The notes under the pieces are model-generated. The model worked only from the letters and a program-made list of their open reading frames with translations, was not told the DNA's origin and ran no database searches. DNA of 7,278 nt, taken from assembly GCA_011048645.1 (NCBI GenBank), contig DSDR01000277.1, positions 1 to 7,278 on the forward strand, given 5' to 3'. This document shows, in pieces, positions 1 through 7,136 of this stretch. Every line of letters starts with the position of its first letter. Position 1 is the stretch's first letter. The stretch is from Phycisphaerales bacterium (GTDB lineage Bacteria; Planctomycetota; Phycisphaerae; Sedimentisphaerales; Anaerohalosphaeraceae). A program made the translations under genes and the position numbers.

Positions 1-2840
1 GGATAGCCCTGCGGTACCCCCTGTTCGCCGGTGTCCGGATCGGTCGCCTGTACAAGCACATCATCCAAAAAAACATAAGTATGGGTCGCTGTATTGGATT
101 GCAGATGTCCGTCTTTGTACGCCACAGCCCGTAGAGATGTGGTTGTCGTAATCGAAATCGGGCTGGCCGGGTCATACAGCCTGCCCTTTTCGGCCGTCGG
201 CTCCGACGTATCCGTCGTATAACGAATCTGTGCATCCGGCGTCGTACAGATAAGATGCACCGTGAACGGCTCCTCATAAAAACCGCGCGCCGTGCTGAAT
301 GACGGATCGGCCACAATCCCGTCGTAAATCCCCGTGTTTACCGTGCCGCGCGTCACACTTTTCAGATAACCGACACGCCCGTCCGAGCCGACGCCGTATG
401 ACACCAAACCCCGCTGCTCCGGAAAAAGACCATAGGTATGTTCAATGGATTCGCCATCGGGACGCACCAGCGCCAGATATTCCCCTTCCCGCGCCAAGGC
501 GAAGTTGGTATGCAGATGACCCAGGTCGTCCACAAACGGATAGCCGTATTTTTCGGGTTCCTTTCTGGACGCATACACCACCAAGTACCCTCTTGGCTCA
601 ATACTGTATCCCTGCGGAAATCGCCACTTGGTCAGATTGTCGGCATTGTCCGTTAAATACCATCCCTCAAGACTTATTGCCTCATCCGTTAAATTCTGCA
701 ATTCAATCCAGTCTTCATACACCGGCACGCCGTCTATTACAGTCGATAAATCCAACGGCGCCGTCGGACGTAAATTGCCGACATTTGAATTGACCGCCAT
801 AAATTCGCTGATGGCCAGCATCTGCGAGGGAATCACATACTCGGCCGATACATAAGCGGTCTCCTGACGCCGTATTTCAATCTCCTGCGCATCCGGACGC
901 GCCCATGGCGGCGTTACCGCATACTCCACGCGATACGTCCCCTCTGGCAGCGATTCAACCGTCTCTCCCGAAGACCGCCACAGTCCATCATTCACTGTCC
1001 AGCGGGCGCCGGCCCAAACCGCTTCGACCGGACTGATCGTCACCTGAAGCGCCCCCGTCCAGTCGTCCTGCCAGCTTTGCGCTACAAGACTCAATTCCTC
1101 CATATCTACGCGCCGATTTCCCGTCAAATCCGCCGCCGGCCAGATGCCGTCATCCAGCCATCCGGTCGCCAGCAAGACCAAATCGGCCGGCGTTACCTTA
1201 CAATCCCCGTCCAGATCACCAACCGGACATAGAGGCGGTTCTACAGTGATTGCGACCTCTTGCGAGGCCGACAATTCACCGTCCGTCGCCGAGAGCCGAA
1301 GTCGATAAACCCCTGTTTCCGGGAAATGCGCCATCACCTGAGGCTGATGAATATCGCCGACAAATGACACCGGCGCCGGCCCGGACAGTTGCGACCATGT
1401 ACTCTTGAGAAAACCATTCGGAGCGCCATGTCCGTCATCGGTGACCGTCCCGTCCAGCGTCAAATAGGACAAGGGACGATAAATCGTCTGATCATCGCCG
1501 GCCTTGACGGTCGGAGGCGAATTTCTGACCTGTTCAAGCATAAATCCGCCAAAAGGATAAGCTCGATAATTGGCTCCATAGGCCTCGGCACGAACTGAAA
1601 ATTGACCGGTTCCGTCTCCCCGGTCGGGCACGCGAATATCGTCCCACCGGACTACATATCCTGTTGTATCGAGATGATTCCCGCCCGCCACCAATACTGT
1701 CCGGTCGTCATCTTTCAAGTAAATCCCGTCGGAACTGTTATTGACAGCGCTTTTGTGTCCGGTCAAGGTAAACAGCGTCAAACGATCCGTATAATGTTTT
1801 GCGCGAATCGCCGTAGTGGCAAAGGTGTATTTTTTTTCGGGGTCAAGCCCCGTAAACGACACTTCCACCCACCATCCGGCGTCGCCGTAATAAATGATTC
1901 GATCGGAAAAATCGACAATACCCCCGAAAATCTCATACGCCGGCGTCCCCGGTCGGGGCTGGCTGACGCCGTCCTCCGAGCCGCTGGTTTCGCTGACGGC
2001 CAGCCCTTTGGATGAATCCCATGTAAAGGTTGCCGTAACAGGGGTTTGCCGGCCGGTTTCAAAATCGACCAGCGGACCTGACATAGTCGAGGTAAAACCA
2101 TTATAAACCGTCCAGTTGGTAACGTTGTCCGCTGTTTGATCATCATCTGCTCGTATGCAATCGTTAAAGGCCCTGAAGTCTTCATCCGCGAGCGGTAACG
2201 GGACCGCGCCCATGACATAATTACTGATGTTGCGATTGGCCTGGCTTGCGAAAACATACGAACCGGCGGGAAGTACGGCGGAAAATACCTCATATGTGCG
2301 CGCCGTACCGGGGTCGCCTTCCTGGACATTCAGCGTCAGACCGGTATTGGTAAACGTTCCGGCCGGTGCGATGAATCGCGTCAGCCAATCCACCAGTGCC
2401 TGTCTCGATTCCGGAGTCCCATCGCCCCACGGCGTGAGGGGAGCATCGGTCGGAAGCCATTGGGTGGACGTAACAAGGCGATCGTCAAACGCAATCCAAA
2501 TGGTCGCCGCAGCGGACGTGGTCATCGTGTACGTTACATTGAGTGCGTCAGGTTCTTTGTCGTCATTGAAAGTACGGACATGTTCCCAGCCGATCATTTC
2601 TTCGGGCACATTATTCCACCAAAAGGTCCGATCCGAGTGCACATAAGGAGTTGATGCCCTACTGATACCGGTCTGCAACCCCCCTTCCGGCCATGGCAGC
2701 GGGGACGTACTTGGACCAAACTCGCCGATGGGAGGCTTGTCGCCCGACGCCCCGTTGGCGCGCTCGACCCGGGTTATCACCGCCGCCGGCACAGCGGCGC
2801 CGGCCATCAATACCAGCAGACAAATGAATTGTAATTTCAT
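1..2840 (-). CDS. Large secreted multidomain protein (shared N-module, PKD, internal dockerin, PEGA-like, LTD, CHB_HEX_C-like); 3' end outside window
   Basis: I translated the minus strand from 2840 to base 1: 946 codons, no stop, so the C-terminus is missing. The start MKLQFICLLVLMAGAAVPAA is a typical signal peptide, giving an exported protein. Approximate domains: 20-214, a module also found in the upstream neighbour (HSDRTFWWNNVP at 68-79); 224-438, a beta-rich region I cannot name; 440-533, PKD-like (begins NSPPTVKAGDDQ); 541-590, two dockerin-type EF-hand loops (D542/D544/D546/D553 and D571/N575/D579/E582), each followed by a W; 596-668, PEGA-like; 674-806, lamin-tail domain (AISEFMAVN, DWIELQN, GWYLTDN); 842-925, chitobiase C-terminal-like (IRYTTDTSEPT, LRAVAYKDG). 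It starts 17 bases after the upstream gene's stop, so co-transcription is likely. An internal dockerin followed by LTD is unlike a simple enzyme. In planctomycetes, LTD plus CHB_HEX_C often precedes a CotH-kinase-like domain; that would lie off the left edge. I infer a cell-surface or extracellular structural/binding role. The reading frame is certain; the function is not. Confidence 0.9.
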   Translation of the reverse strand, partial: MKLQFICLLVLMAGAAVPAAVITRVERANGASGDKPPIGEFGPSTSPLPWPEGGLQTGISRASTPYVHSDRTFWWNNVPEEMIGWEHVRTFNDDKEPDALNVTYTMTTSAAATIWIAFDDRLVTSTQWLPTDAPLTPWGDGTPESRQALVDWLTRFIAPAGTFTNTGLTLNVQEGDPGTARTYEVFSAVLPAGSYVFASQANRNISNYVMGAVPLPLADEDFRAFNDCIRADDDQTADNVTNWTVYNGFTSTMSGPLVDFETGRQTPVTATFTWDSSKGLAVSETSGSEDGVSQPRPGTPAYEIFGGIVDFSDRIIYYGDAGWWVEVSFTGLDPEKKYTFATTAIRAKHYTDRLTLFTLTGHKSAVNNSSDGIYLKDDDRTVLVAGGNHLDTTGYVVRWDDIRVPDRGDGTGQFSVRAEAYGANYRAYPFGGFMLEQVRNSPPTVKAGDDQTIYRPLSYLTLDGTVTDDGHGAPNGFLKSTWSQLSGPAPVSFVGDIHQPQVMAHFPETGVYRLRLSATDGELSASQEVAITVEPPLCPVGDLDGDCKVTPADLVLLATGWLDDGIWPAADLTGNRRVDMEELSLVAQSWQDDWTGALQVTISPVEAVWAGARWTVNDGLWRSSGETVESLPEGTYRVEYAVTPPWARPDAQEIEIRRQETAYVSAEYVIPSQMLAISEFMAVNSNVGNLRPTAPLDLSTVIDGVPVYEDWIELQNLTDEAISLEGWYLTDNADNLTKWRFPQGYSIEPRGYLVVYASRKEPEKYGYPFVDDLGHLHTNFALAREGEYLALVRPDGESIEHTYGLFPEQRGLVSYGVGSDGRVGYLKSVTRGTVNTGIYDGIVADPSFSTARGFYEEPFTVHLICTTPDAQIRYTTDTSEPTAEKGRLYDPASPISITTTTSLRAVAYKDGHLQSNTATHTYVFLDDVLVQATDPDTGEQGVPQGY
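2199..2783 (-). repeat. Shared N-terminal module, copy in the downstream gene (residues about 20-214)
   Basis: The encoded segment aligns end to end with residues 42-226 of the neighbouring protein. Matching landmarks are ITRVERANGASG / ITQVARTHGQSG, HSDRTFWWNNVP / YSDRTFWWVNIP, VTYTMTTSAAATIWIAFD / VTYTVTTSAAATVWVAID, AGTFTNTGLTL / AGTFRDTGLTV, FSAVLPAGSYVF / FSAVLEAGTYVF and YVMGAVP / YTIGAIP. It is a diverged coding duplication and not a DNA-level repeat of recent origin. I know of no function for this module. Confidence 0.85.
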
Positions 2841-2857
2841 CTTAAACCCGCCCCATT
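2841..2857 (-). promoter_or_regulatory. Short intercistronic gap with weak G-rich ribosome binding site
   Basis: Read on the minus strand, the 17 bases between the TAA of the upstream gene and the ATG at 2840 contain GGGGCGGG (2847-2854), six bases before the start. It is only a loose match to GGAGG, but its spacing is right and it supports the ATG at 2840 as the start. The short gap leaves little room for a promoter and favours translation from a shared mRNA. Confidence 0.4.
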
Positions 2858-5173
2858 TTAATACACCATCAGCCATTCTTCACAGAGCATAATCAAGTCG
2901 GCCAAACCCACCAAGCCGTCTCCGCTGTCGGGAGCCATATCGGCGGACGGAACCCATGTACCGTCCGTCAGCCATTGAGCACTCAAAATTGCAAAGTCCG
3001 CATAATCCACCCGGCCATCGGCGTCCAAATCGGCCGGATGATTCAAACGTATCAGCTTAAATGTGTCAGAAGACAATGTGTACGTTCCGGCCGACGGATT
3101 TTTCCCGATGACGGTCAGCCGGATAATTTGATCGCCTCCGGAAGTAAACGTCACATTGCCGAACGTGTGTTCGGGATAACTCGAAGGAAAAAAATACTGA
3201 TCCAGCGGTTCACCGATAAGCCCCCCGTTAACGGCGGCCTGAAGGATGCCGCGATTCGGATGGCCTTTATATCCCATTTTCAACAAATATGTCCCGGCCG
3301 GGATATTCGGCAGGATATATTCAATATACGGACCGGCAGCGGCGGCTTCCAGTGCGACCCAGATGCCGCCGCTGTTTTGCGAATCGCTTTGAAGCGACAT
3401 ACCTGCGCCGACCGCGGAACGCACGAGATCTTCAGCCTCAAAAAAAAACGTCAAACGGGGCGTCGCGCGCACTTCATTGGAAGTTCCCATTTCTCCGGAA
3501 GGACCGACCGAAGAAACCACATAGTAATAAGCCATCCCGTTGCGCACTTCAGCATCGATAAACTCTGTGGCTGTAACGCCGGCGGCAATGATCGCATACG
3601 GTCCGCCGCTTTGAGGAGCACGTTTTACATTATAGCGGGCGGCTTTGGGGTCCGCTATCCAGCTCAGTTTGACTTGCGCGGCATCAGACACGGCGGCCAG
3701 TCCCGTCGGGGAATACGTCGGAACATCACTCGGACAAATATCATAACCTTTGGCAATACAAAAATCGGCAAAACGCACTTGTTCGTCTCGGAGGTATTGC
3801 GGGCTGTTCAGGCTGCGGTAGATGCCCCACTTGGGCCGATTGAACGTGGCGTTGTCGCGCCACATATCGAGGTTATCATGGGTATAGGACATCAGCACAG
3901 CGCCGTCTCGAATCCGCGTGAGAACAACTTCAATAGCGCCGTTTTCCGCGTACAGCGCCCTGACATAGGCTTCGATCCATTCGCCCTTAAACGGATCCAA
4001 CAGCGGACTGGTCTTTGTGCCGCCGCCGCTGGCGCCGCTTGAGGGAGTAAAGATAAGCTGCATCCTCTGGGGGCTGCCATACCGGGGTGTTAAAGTAATA
4101 ATCGGTGCGCCGCTGTCGGAACCGTCGCCGGCTTTGATCTGAAAAATATGGGTGAAATTCGGAGAGGGCTGGAACTCCTCATCCAGCTTGAACTTCCATC
4201 GATACGTATGAACGTCGTTGTATCTTCCCTTGACGTACTCAGGCGAAGGACCATAGGTTTTGATCTCGTTGCGCTGGCGATCAAAATTTGTACAACGGTC
4301 GTCATCCTCTTCAACGTGGATGTGAAAAACAAAGACATATTTGCCCAACTCGTCATCCCACTGCTCAGTGATATGCCTGCCGAATTCCGGATGGCCGCAA
4401 TCGGGCACTTCCATCGGATTGCCCCCCAAGACGCTTGCAATCAGCTCGTAGGTATTGCCGGGCCCGTCGGCAGACAGTATGACCTGTGAATGGATCGCAG
4501 GAATAGCGCCAATCGTGTACATACAGATACTGTTGTTCGGCATCGCGCCAAAGACATACGTCCCGGCCTCAAGCACCGCTGAAAACACTCCGGCAGTGCG
4601 CAGGGTAGAAGCACTCTCGCGAATGCCCACCGTCAGGCCGGTATCCCGAAACGTTCCCGCTTCCGCAAACTCGGACGTGATCCAATCCACGACCGGCTGC
4701 AGCGAACCGGGAGCCGTCGCTGCCCAGGGACAAGTTTCGCCCCAGTTGGACGAACCGGCGGCGCGCGTGTCAATCGCTACCCAAACGGTCGCCGCCGCCG
4801 AAGTCGTCACCGTATAGGTCACATCGATCTCATCGGTCGCCTTGTCGTTATTGAACACGCGAATATAGTCCGAACCGAGCAGCGACTGTGGTATATTGAC
4901 CCACCAGAATGTTCGATCCGAATAGATTAAATCCCCTTCTTTTAAGCCGTCATCCGGCGTCGGCAGCGGGGGCGTATCGCCGTCGAAGGCGCCAACAGGG
5001 TCTCGTTCACCGGACTGACCATGGGTGCGGGCAACCTGGGTGATTATCGCCCCCGGCGCATAAGCGCTTATCGCAAACAACACCGCCAAAAAAAAGAAGA
5101 AGCCTGTATGCACCCTTTCATATCGTTGTGTTTTGGTAAAAAACGACTGCGTCATCATAATCGTTACCCCCAT
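2858..5173 (-). CDS. Secreted modular polysaccharide-lyase-like protein with FN3, CBM6/35-like and C-terminal dockerin-like domains
   Basis: The 771-aa protein has a signal peptide (hydrophobic stretch about 24-38). Residues 42-226 form a module shared with the downstream neighbour (YSDRTFWWVNIP at 84-95). Residues about 255-475 look like a concanavalin-type jelly roll of the PL7/13/14/20 lyase superfamily: RNEIK (301-305), THIFQIK (341-347) and KWGIYRS (448-454) follow the order of the RxE, QIH and YFKxGxYxQ motifs of PL7-type lyases. FN3 follows at about 486-572, then a CBM6/35-like domain at 577-710 starting FEAEDL, then a dockerin-like pair at 714-769 (D715/D717/D719/D723/D726, then DGLVGLADLIMLCEEW). 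I infer an extracellular enzyme that cleaves or binds an acidic polysaccharide, with the FN3, CBM and dockerin parts as accessories. No exact family or substrate is claimed. The start is uncertain: ATG at 5173 has no Shine-Dalgarno, whereas ATG at 5158 has GGGGG eight bases upstream and gives a shorter signal-peptide n-region. It could instead be a non-catalytic lectin-like jelly roll. Confidence 0.88.
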   Translation of the reverse strand: MGVTIMMTQSFFTKTQRYERVHTGFFFFLAVLFAISAYAPGAIITQVARTHGQSGERDPVGAFDGDTPPLPTPDDGLKEGDLIYSDRTFWWVNIPQSLLGSDYIRVFNNDKATDEIDVTYTVTTSAAATVWVAIDTRAAGSSNWGETCPWAATAPGSLQPVVDWITSEFAEAGTFRDTGLTVGIRESASTLRTAGVFSAVLEAGTYVFGAMPNNSICMYTIGAIPAIHSQVILSADGPGNTYELIASVLGGNPMEVPDCGHPEFGRHITEQWDDELGKYVFVFHIHVEEDDDRCTNFDRQRNEIKTYGPSPEYVKGRYNDVHTYRWKFKLDEEFQPSPNFTHIFQIKAGDGSDSGAPIITLTPRYGSPQRMQLIFTPSSGASGGGTKTSPLLDPFKGEWIEAYVRALYAENGAIEVVLTRIRDGAVLMSYTHDNLDMWRDNATFNRPKWGIYRSLNSPQYLRDEQVRFADFCIAKGYDICPSDVPTYSPTGLAAVSDAAQVKLSWIADPKAARYNVKRAPQSGGPYAIIAAGVTATEFIDAEVRNGMAYYYVVSSVGPSGEMGTSNEVRATPRLTFFFEAEDLVRSAVGAGMSLQSDSQNSGGIWVALEAAAAGPYIEYILPNIPAGTYLLKMGYKGHPNRGILQAAVNGGLIGEPLDQYFFPSSYPEHTFGNVTFTSGGDQIIRLTVIGKNPSAGTYTLSSDTFKLIRLNHPADLDADGRVDYADFAILSAQWLTDGTWVPSADMAPDSGDGLVGLADLIMLCEEWLMVY
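3440..3448 (-). other. U9 homopolymer in the lyase-like gene at the FN3/CBM junction
   Basis: The minus strand reads ACG TTT TTT TTT GAG, coding T-F-F-F-E at residues 575-579, just before the FEAEDL start of the CBM6/35-like domain. Nine T in a row is long enough to be a possible transcriptional slippage site. Adding one T gives TTT TTT TTT TGA, an immediate stop that would release the protein without its CBM and dockerin-like parts. The run is seen directly; any use of it is inference. Confidence 0.5.
4496..5050 (-). repeat. Shared N-terminal module, copy in the lyase-like gene (residues about 42-226)
   Basis: This is the partner of the module at 2199-2783. Both copies sit directly after the signal peptide, and sequence similarity stops soon after the conserved GAIP/GAVP end (residues 222-225 here). 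The boundary is therefore well defined: the same exported head is joined to two different bodies. Confidence 0.85.
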
Positions 5174-5267
5174 AAGAATAGTTTTTTGATCGCGATAGAA
5201 CGAGTCTGTTTATTTACGGCAAAGCCGTATTTGCGCCGTTAATGACGACACGATGTAATCCATACAA
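5174..5267 (-). other. 94-base intergenic gap between the GH67-like and lyase-like genes
   Basis: This is the largest non-coding stretch in the window. It holds a small hairpin (5215-5229) and an A/T-rich segment (CAAAAAACTATTCTT on the minus strand) just before the start of the lyase-like gene. I see no convincing promoter, riboswitch or terminator with a U-tract. The gap is wide enough for an independent promoter for the downstream gene pair, but none can be asserted. Confidence 0.5.
5215..5229 (-). repeat. Perfect 6-bp inverted repeat with 3-base loop (hairpin)
   Basis: On the minus strand the sequence is TACGGC-TTT-GCCGTA, a perfect six-base-pair stem, 38 bases after the stop of the GH67-like gene. 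It is followed by AAATAAACAG, not a run of U, so it is not a standard intrinsic terminator. It might stabilise an mRNA 3' end, act as a weak attenuator, or be chance; a stem this short is not strong evidence. Confidence 0.3.
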
Positions 5268-7085
5268 TCATTCCAGTGAAAATTTCATCCCGCCGTAGGG
5301 ATTTCTGCGTCCGCGTGTTTGTTCCGGCCAGCCTTCTTCGACGATCCAGCGATAATAACGACGAGCCGCATTGGCATCTCTGCCCCAGTTCCATTGGCCC
5401 GACGGCGGTCTAACCGGATAAGCATCAATCTCTGCCGCCACCCATTCAATATCAAGCAGTCCCCTTCGGGTTTCGGCCATCACGTAAGAACTGCGATGCT
5501 CCGGGCCGCGGGCATAGACGCGAAATCCCCAATAGGCCGCGCTGACGGCGCGATGAAGCCGGGCGGTCAGCAGTGTATGCTTCAGGTGATGATAAAGGTC
5601 CGAAAAATCGGTCTTCGAAAGCCATGGCCGGGCATCTTCGAGATGCTGAAGCGATTGACGAATCAATTCAATGGCGTAATCGCGCTGCGTCAGGACATCA
5701 CGCAGATAATGTTCGTTCATCAGGTCGTTTTCCTGATTCAGCCAGCCTTTTTCAACGACCCAGGGGATCTCTCCAAGCTGCGTACCGCCGGCTTTGGCCC
5801 ACACGGGCGCCAGCGTGTTGATCACATCGCGCCAGTAGTGAAATTCCTTGTTGACGCCGTGACCGACCCGGGCGATGGGCGGGGTCAGCCACTTGCCCGA
5901 CACATGCCGCGCCCAGTGTGAATTATACGGGTCATAGTCAAGTTGAGAGTGATTGGCCGTGCTGGTCCCCAGCGTATAGAGCACGCCCGTAACGATGTCG
6001 AAAGCATTCGAAAATGCCGCCTGCAGATGAGGGACGGCTTCCGGCGCATAACGCTGACTGATGAATTGACGGTAAACCTCATCGACCGTTACATCAAGTG
6101 TTTCATGCACACACTTCAATGCCCAGAGATTGATTTCCGACGGACGGTCAATAATGCGCGTCGTTCCGTAGCGGTCGGTTCGGGCGACATAACCGACGAT
6201 GTGATCGCGCTGAAGATAATCTCTGGCGCGGTCAAGAATGTACTGCGGCCAGGTATTCAGGATAATGCCCTGTCCGTTGAATTCGCCGGCGGCGTCATAC
6301 TCCATCAGGGTGGGACGATCGAATTTACCCGCATAGGAGTCCTGCGGATGGAGCAGCAGAAAATCATGCGGCGATTCTTTCATCATTAACCGAATCTGAT
6401 CATATTTGAACAGCTTAATGGCGCCGGTGATCCGTTCGTATTCCTGATGGTCATAGGCAAACGTGCGGGCGTACAGATTCAAACCGCGTTCATCGATGAC
6501 CACATCCGCCACGGCGTTTACCGCCGCGGCGAGCTTTTCCGCATCGGTTTTGAGCTTGTCGGAGTGCTGACGCTCGACCCGTGCACCGGTTTCAATAAAG
6601 GTCAGAATCAGTCCCTGGATATCGGGAACTTTGTCGAGCATGTCCCGATAATCGTTCTTGAACCATTCCCAAAACGCCGGATTGTCCAGATCAATCGTAT
6701 TGTTCGGGCCGGTTCGAAACTCATCAGGGTAGTAGCTGAGCGAATAGAGCGTGCGATCCCAAAGCACAACTTCCTGAATACCGGCCTGATGCGCCGCTTC
6801 CGTCAGTCGGTGGACCCGTGCAAGCCGGCTTTCGTCGCGCACATGGCGTAAATCATGAATGATATGGTGAGACAATTGGAGGTGGTTGATGTCGTAATCT
6901 TTCGCCCGTTCAATAACGTGCAGGCCGTCGTCCACTCGGTTGGACAGCAGCATCCACCCGCGGACAGACTGCGCGGCGGACAACGGCTGCGGCTGGGCTG
7001 ATTTTACCGCCGTGTCCAAAGACATAACCAAAATAATACAATACGTTACCCACACGATTGGATTCTTGCGAGCCATAGAAAGCAT
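5268..7085 (-). CDS. Exported GH67-like (alpha-glucuronidase-type) TIM-barrel glycoside hydrolase, family not certain
   Basis: A 605-aa protein with an N-terminal hydrophobic segment (about 10-30, after ARK), probably a signal peptide; ATG at 7076 (residue 4) is an equally good start. Residues about 40-330 read as a TIM barrel: RGWMLLSNRVDDG, NHLQLSHHI, EVVLWDRTLYSLSYYP, IQGLILTFIETGARVE, GLNLYARTFAY. The rest is mostly helical, as in the C-terminal domain of GH67. GH67 alpha-glucuronidases (removing 4-O-methyl-glucuronic acid from xylan oligosaccharides) use a glutamate acid and an aspartate/glutamate base pair about 73 and 101 residues later. Here E165 (FIETG), D229 (FKYDQIRLMM) and E262 (TLMEYDAAGEF) are spaced 64 and 97 apart in similar contexts. 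The protein is shorter than usual GH67 (about 700) and appears to lack its N-terminal beta-sandwich domain. There is no dockerin or CBM, unlike the two downstream genes. I infer an exo-acting hydrolase on an acidic glycan; it may represent an unclassified relative of GH67. Confidence 0.85.
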   Translation of the reverse strand: MLSMARKNPIVWVTYCIILVMSLDTAVKSAQPQPLSAAQSVRGWMLLSNRVDDGLHVIERAKDYDINHLQLSHHIIHDLRHVRDESRLARVHRLTEAAHQAGIQEVVLWDRTLYSLSYYPDEFRTGPNNTIDLDNPAFWEWFKNDYRDMLDKVPDIQGLILTFIETGARVERQHSDKLKTDAEKLAAAVNAVADVVIDERGLNLYARTFAYDHQEYERITGAIKLFKYDQIRLMMKESPHDFLLLHPQDSYAGKFDRPTLMEYDAAGEFNGQGIILNTWPQYILDRARDYLQRDHIVGYVARTDRYGTTRIIDRPSEINLWALKCVHETLDVTVDEVYRQFISQRYAPEAVPHLQAAFSNAFDIVTGVLYTLGTSTANHSQLDYDPYNSHWARHVSGKWLTPPIARVGHGVNKEFHYWRDVINTLAPVWAKAGGTQLGEIPWVVEKGWLNQENDLMNEHYLRDVLTQRDYAIELIRQSLQHLEDARPWLSKTDFSDLYHHLKHTLLTARLHRAVSAAYWGFRVYARGPEHRSSYVMAETRRGLLDIEWVAAEIDAYPVRPPSGQWNWGRDANAARRYYRWIVEEGWPEQTRGRRNPYGGMKFSLE

Positions 7086-7136
7086 AATTCAAGAATATCC
7101 CAAAAACGCTGATGGTTTGTCCGGCACGGAATACCG

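Noticed and set aside
1830..1837. Eight-base homopolymer in the left gene (and another at 5088-5095 in the lyase-like gene's signal peptide) as frameshift or sequencing error
   Set aside because: The reading frame and domain homology continue unbroken on both sides of each run, so no frameshift is indicated.
1778..2329. 183-codon minus-strand frame inside the left gene
   Set aside because: It is a shifted frame of the same strand. The main frame runs uninterrupted through it and carries the shared module and the beta-rich region; the shifted translation has no coherent domain.
2858..3032. C-terminal dockerin-like segment as evidence of a true cellulosome
   Set aside because: There is no cohesin or scaffoldin in the window, and dockerin-like EF-hand repeats are widespread in planctomycete secreted proteins without known cellulosomes.
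2975..4042. Long open frame on the plus strand (355 codons), plus several other plus-strand frames opposite the three big genes
   Set aside because: They lie antisense to minus-strand proteins with recognisable signal peptides and domains. Their translations are Arg/His-rich with no family resemblance, as expected for mirror frames of codon-biased genes.
5189..5196. ATCGCGAT palindrome upstream of the lyase-like gene as an operator
   Set aside because: It is only eight bases long and unrepeated, so it is indistinguishable from chance.
5239..5267. Promoter-like TTGTAT, 17 bases, CATTAA on the minus strand in the 94-base gap
   Set aside because: Both hexamers match the consensus poorly, and such matches are common by chance; planctomycete promoter rules are also not known well enough to support it.
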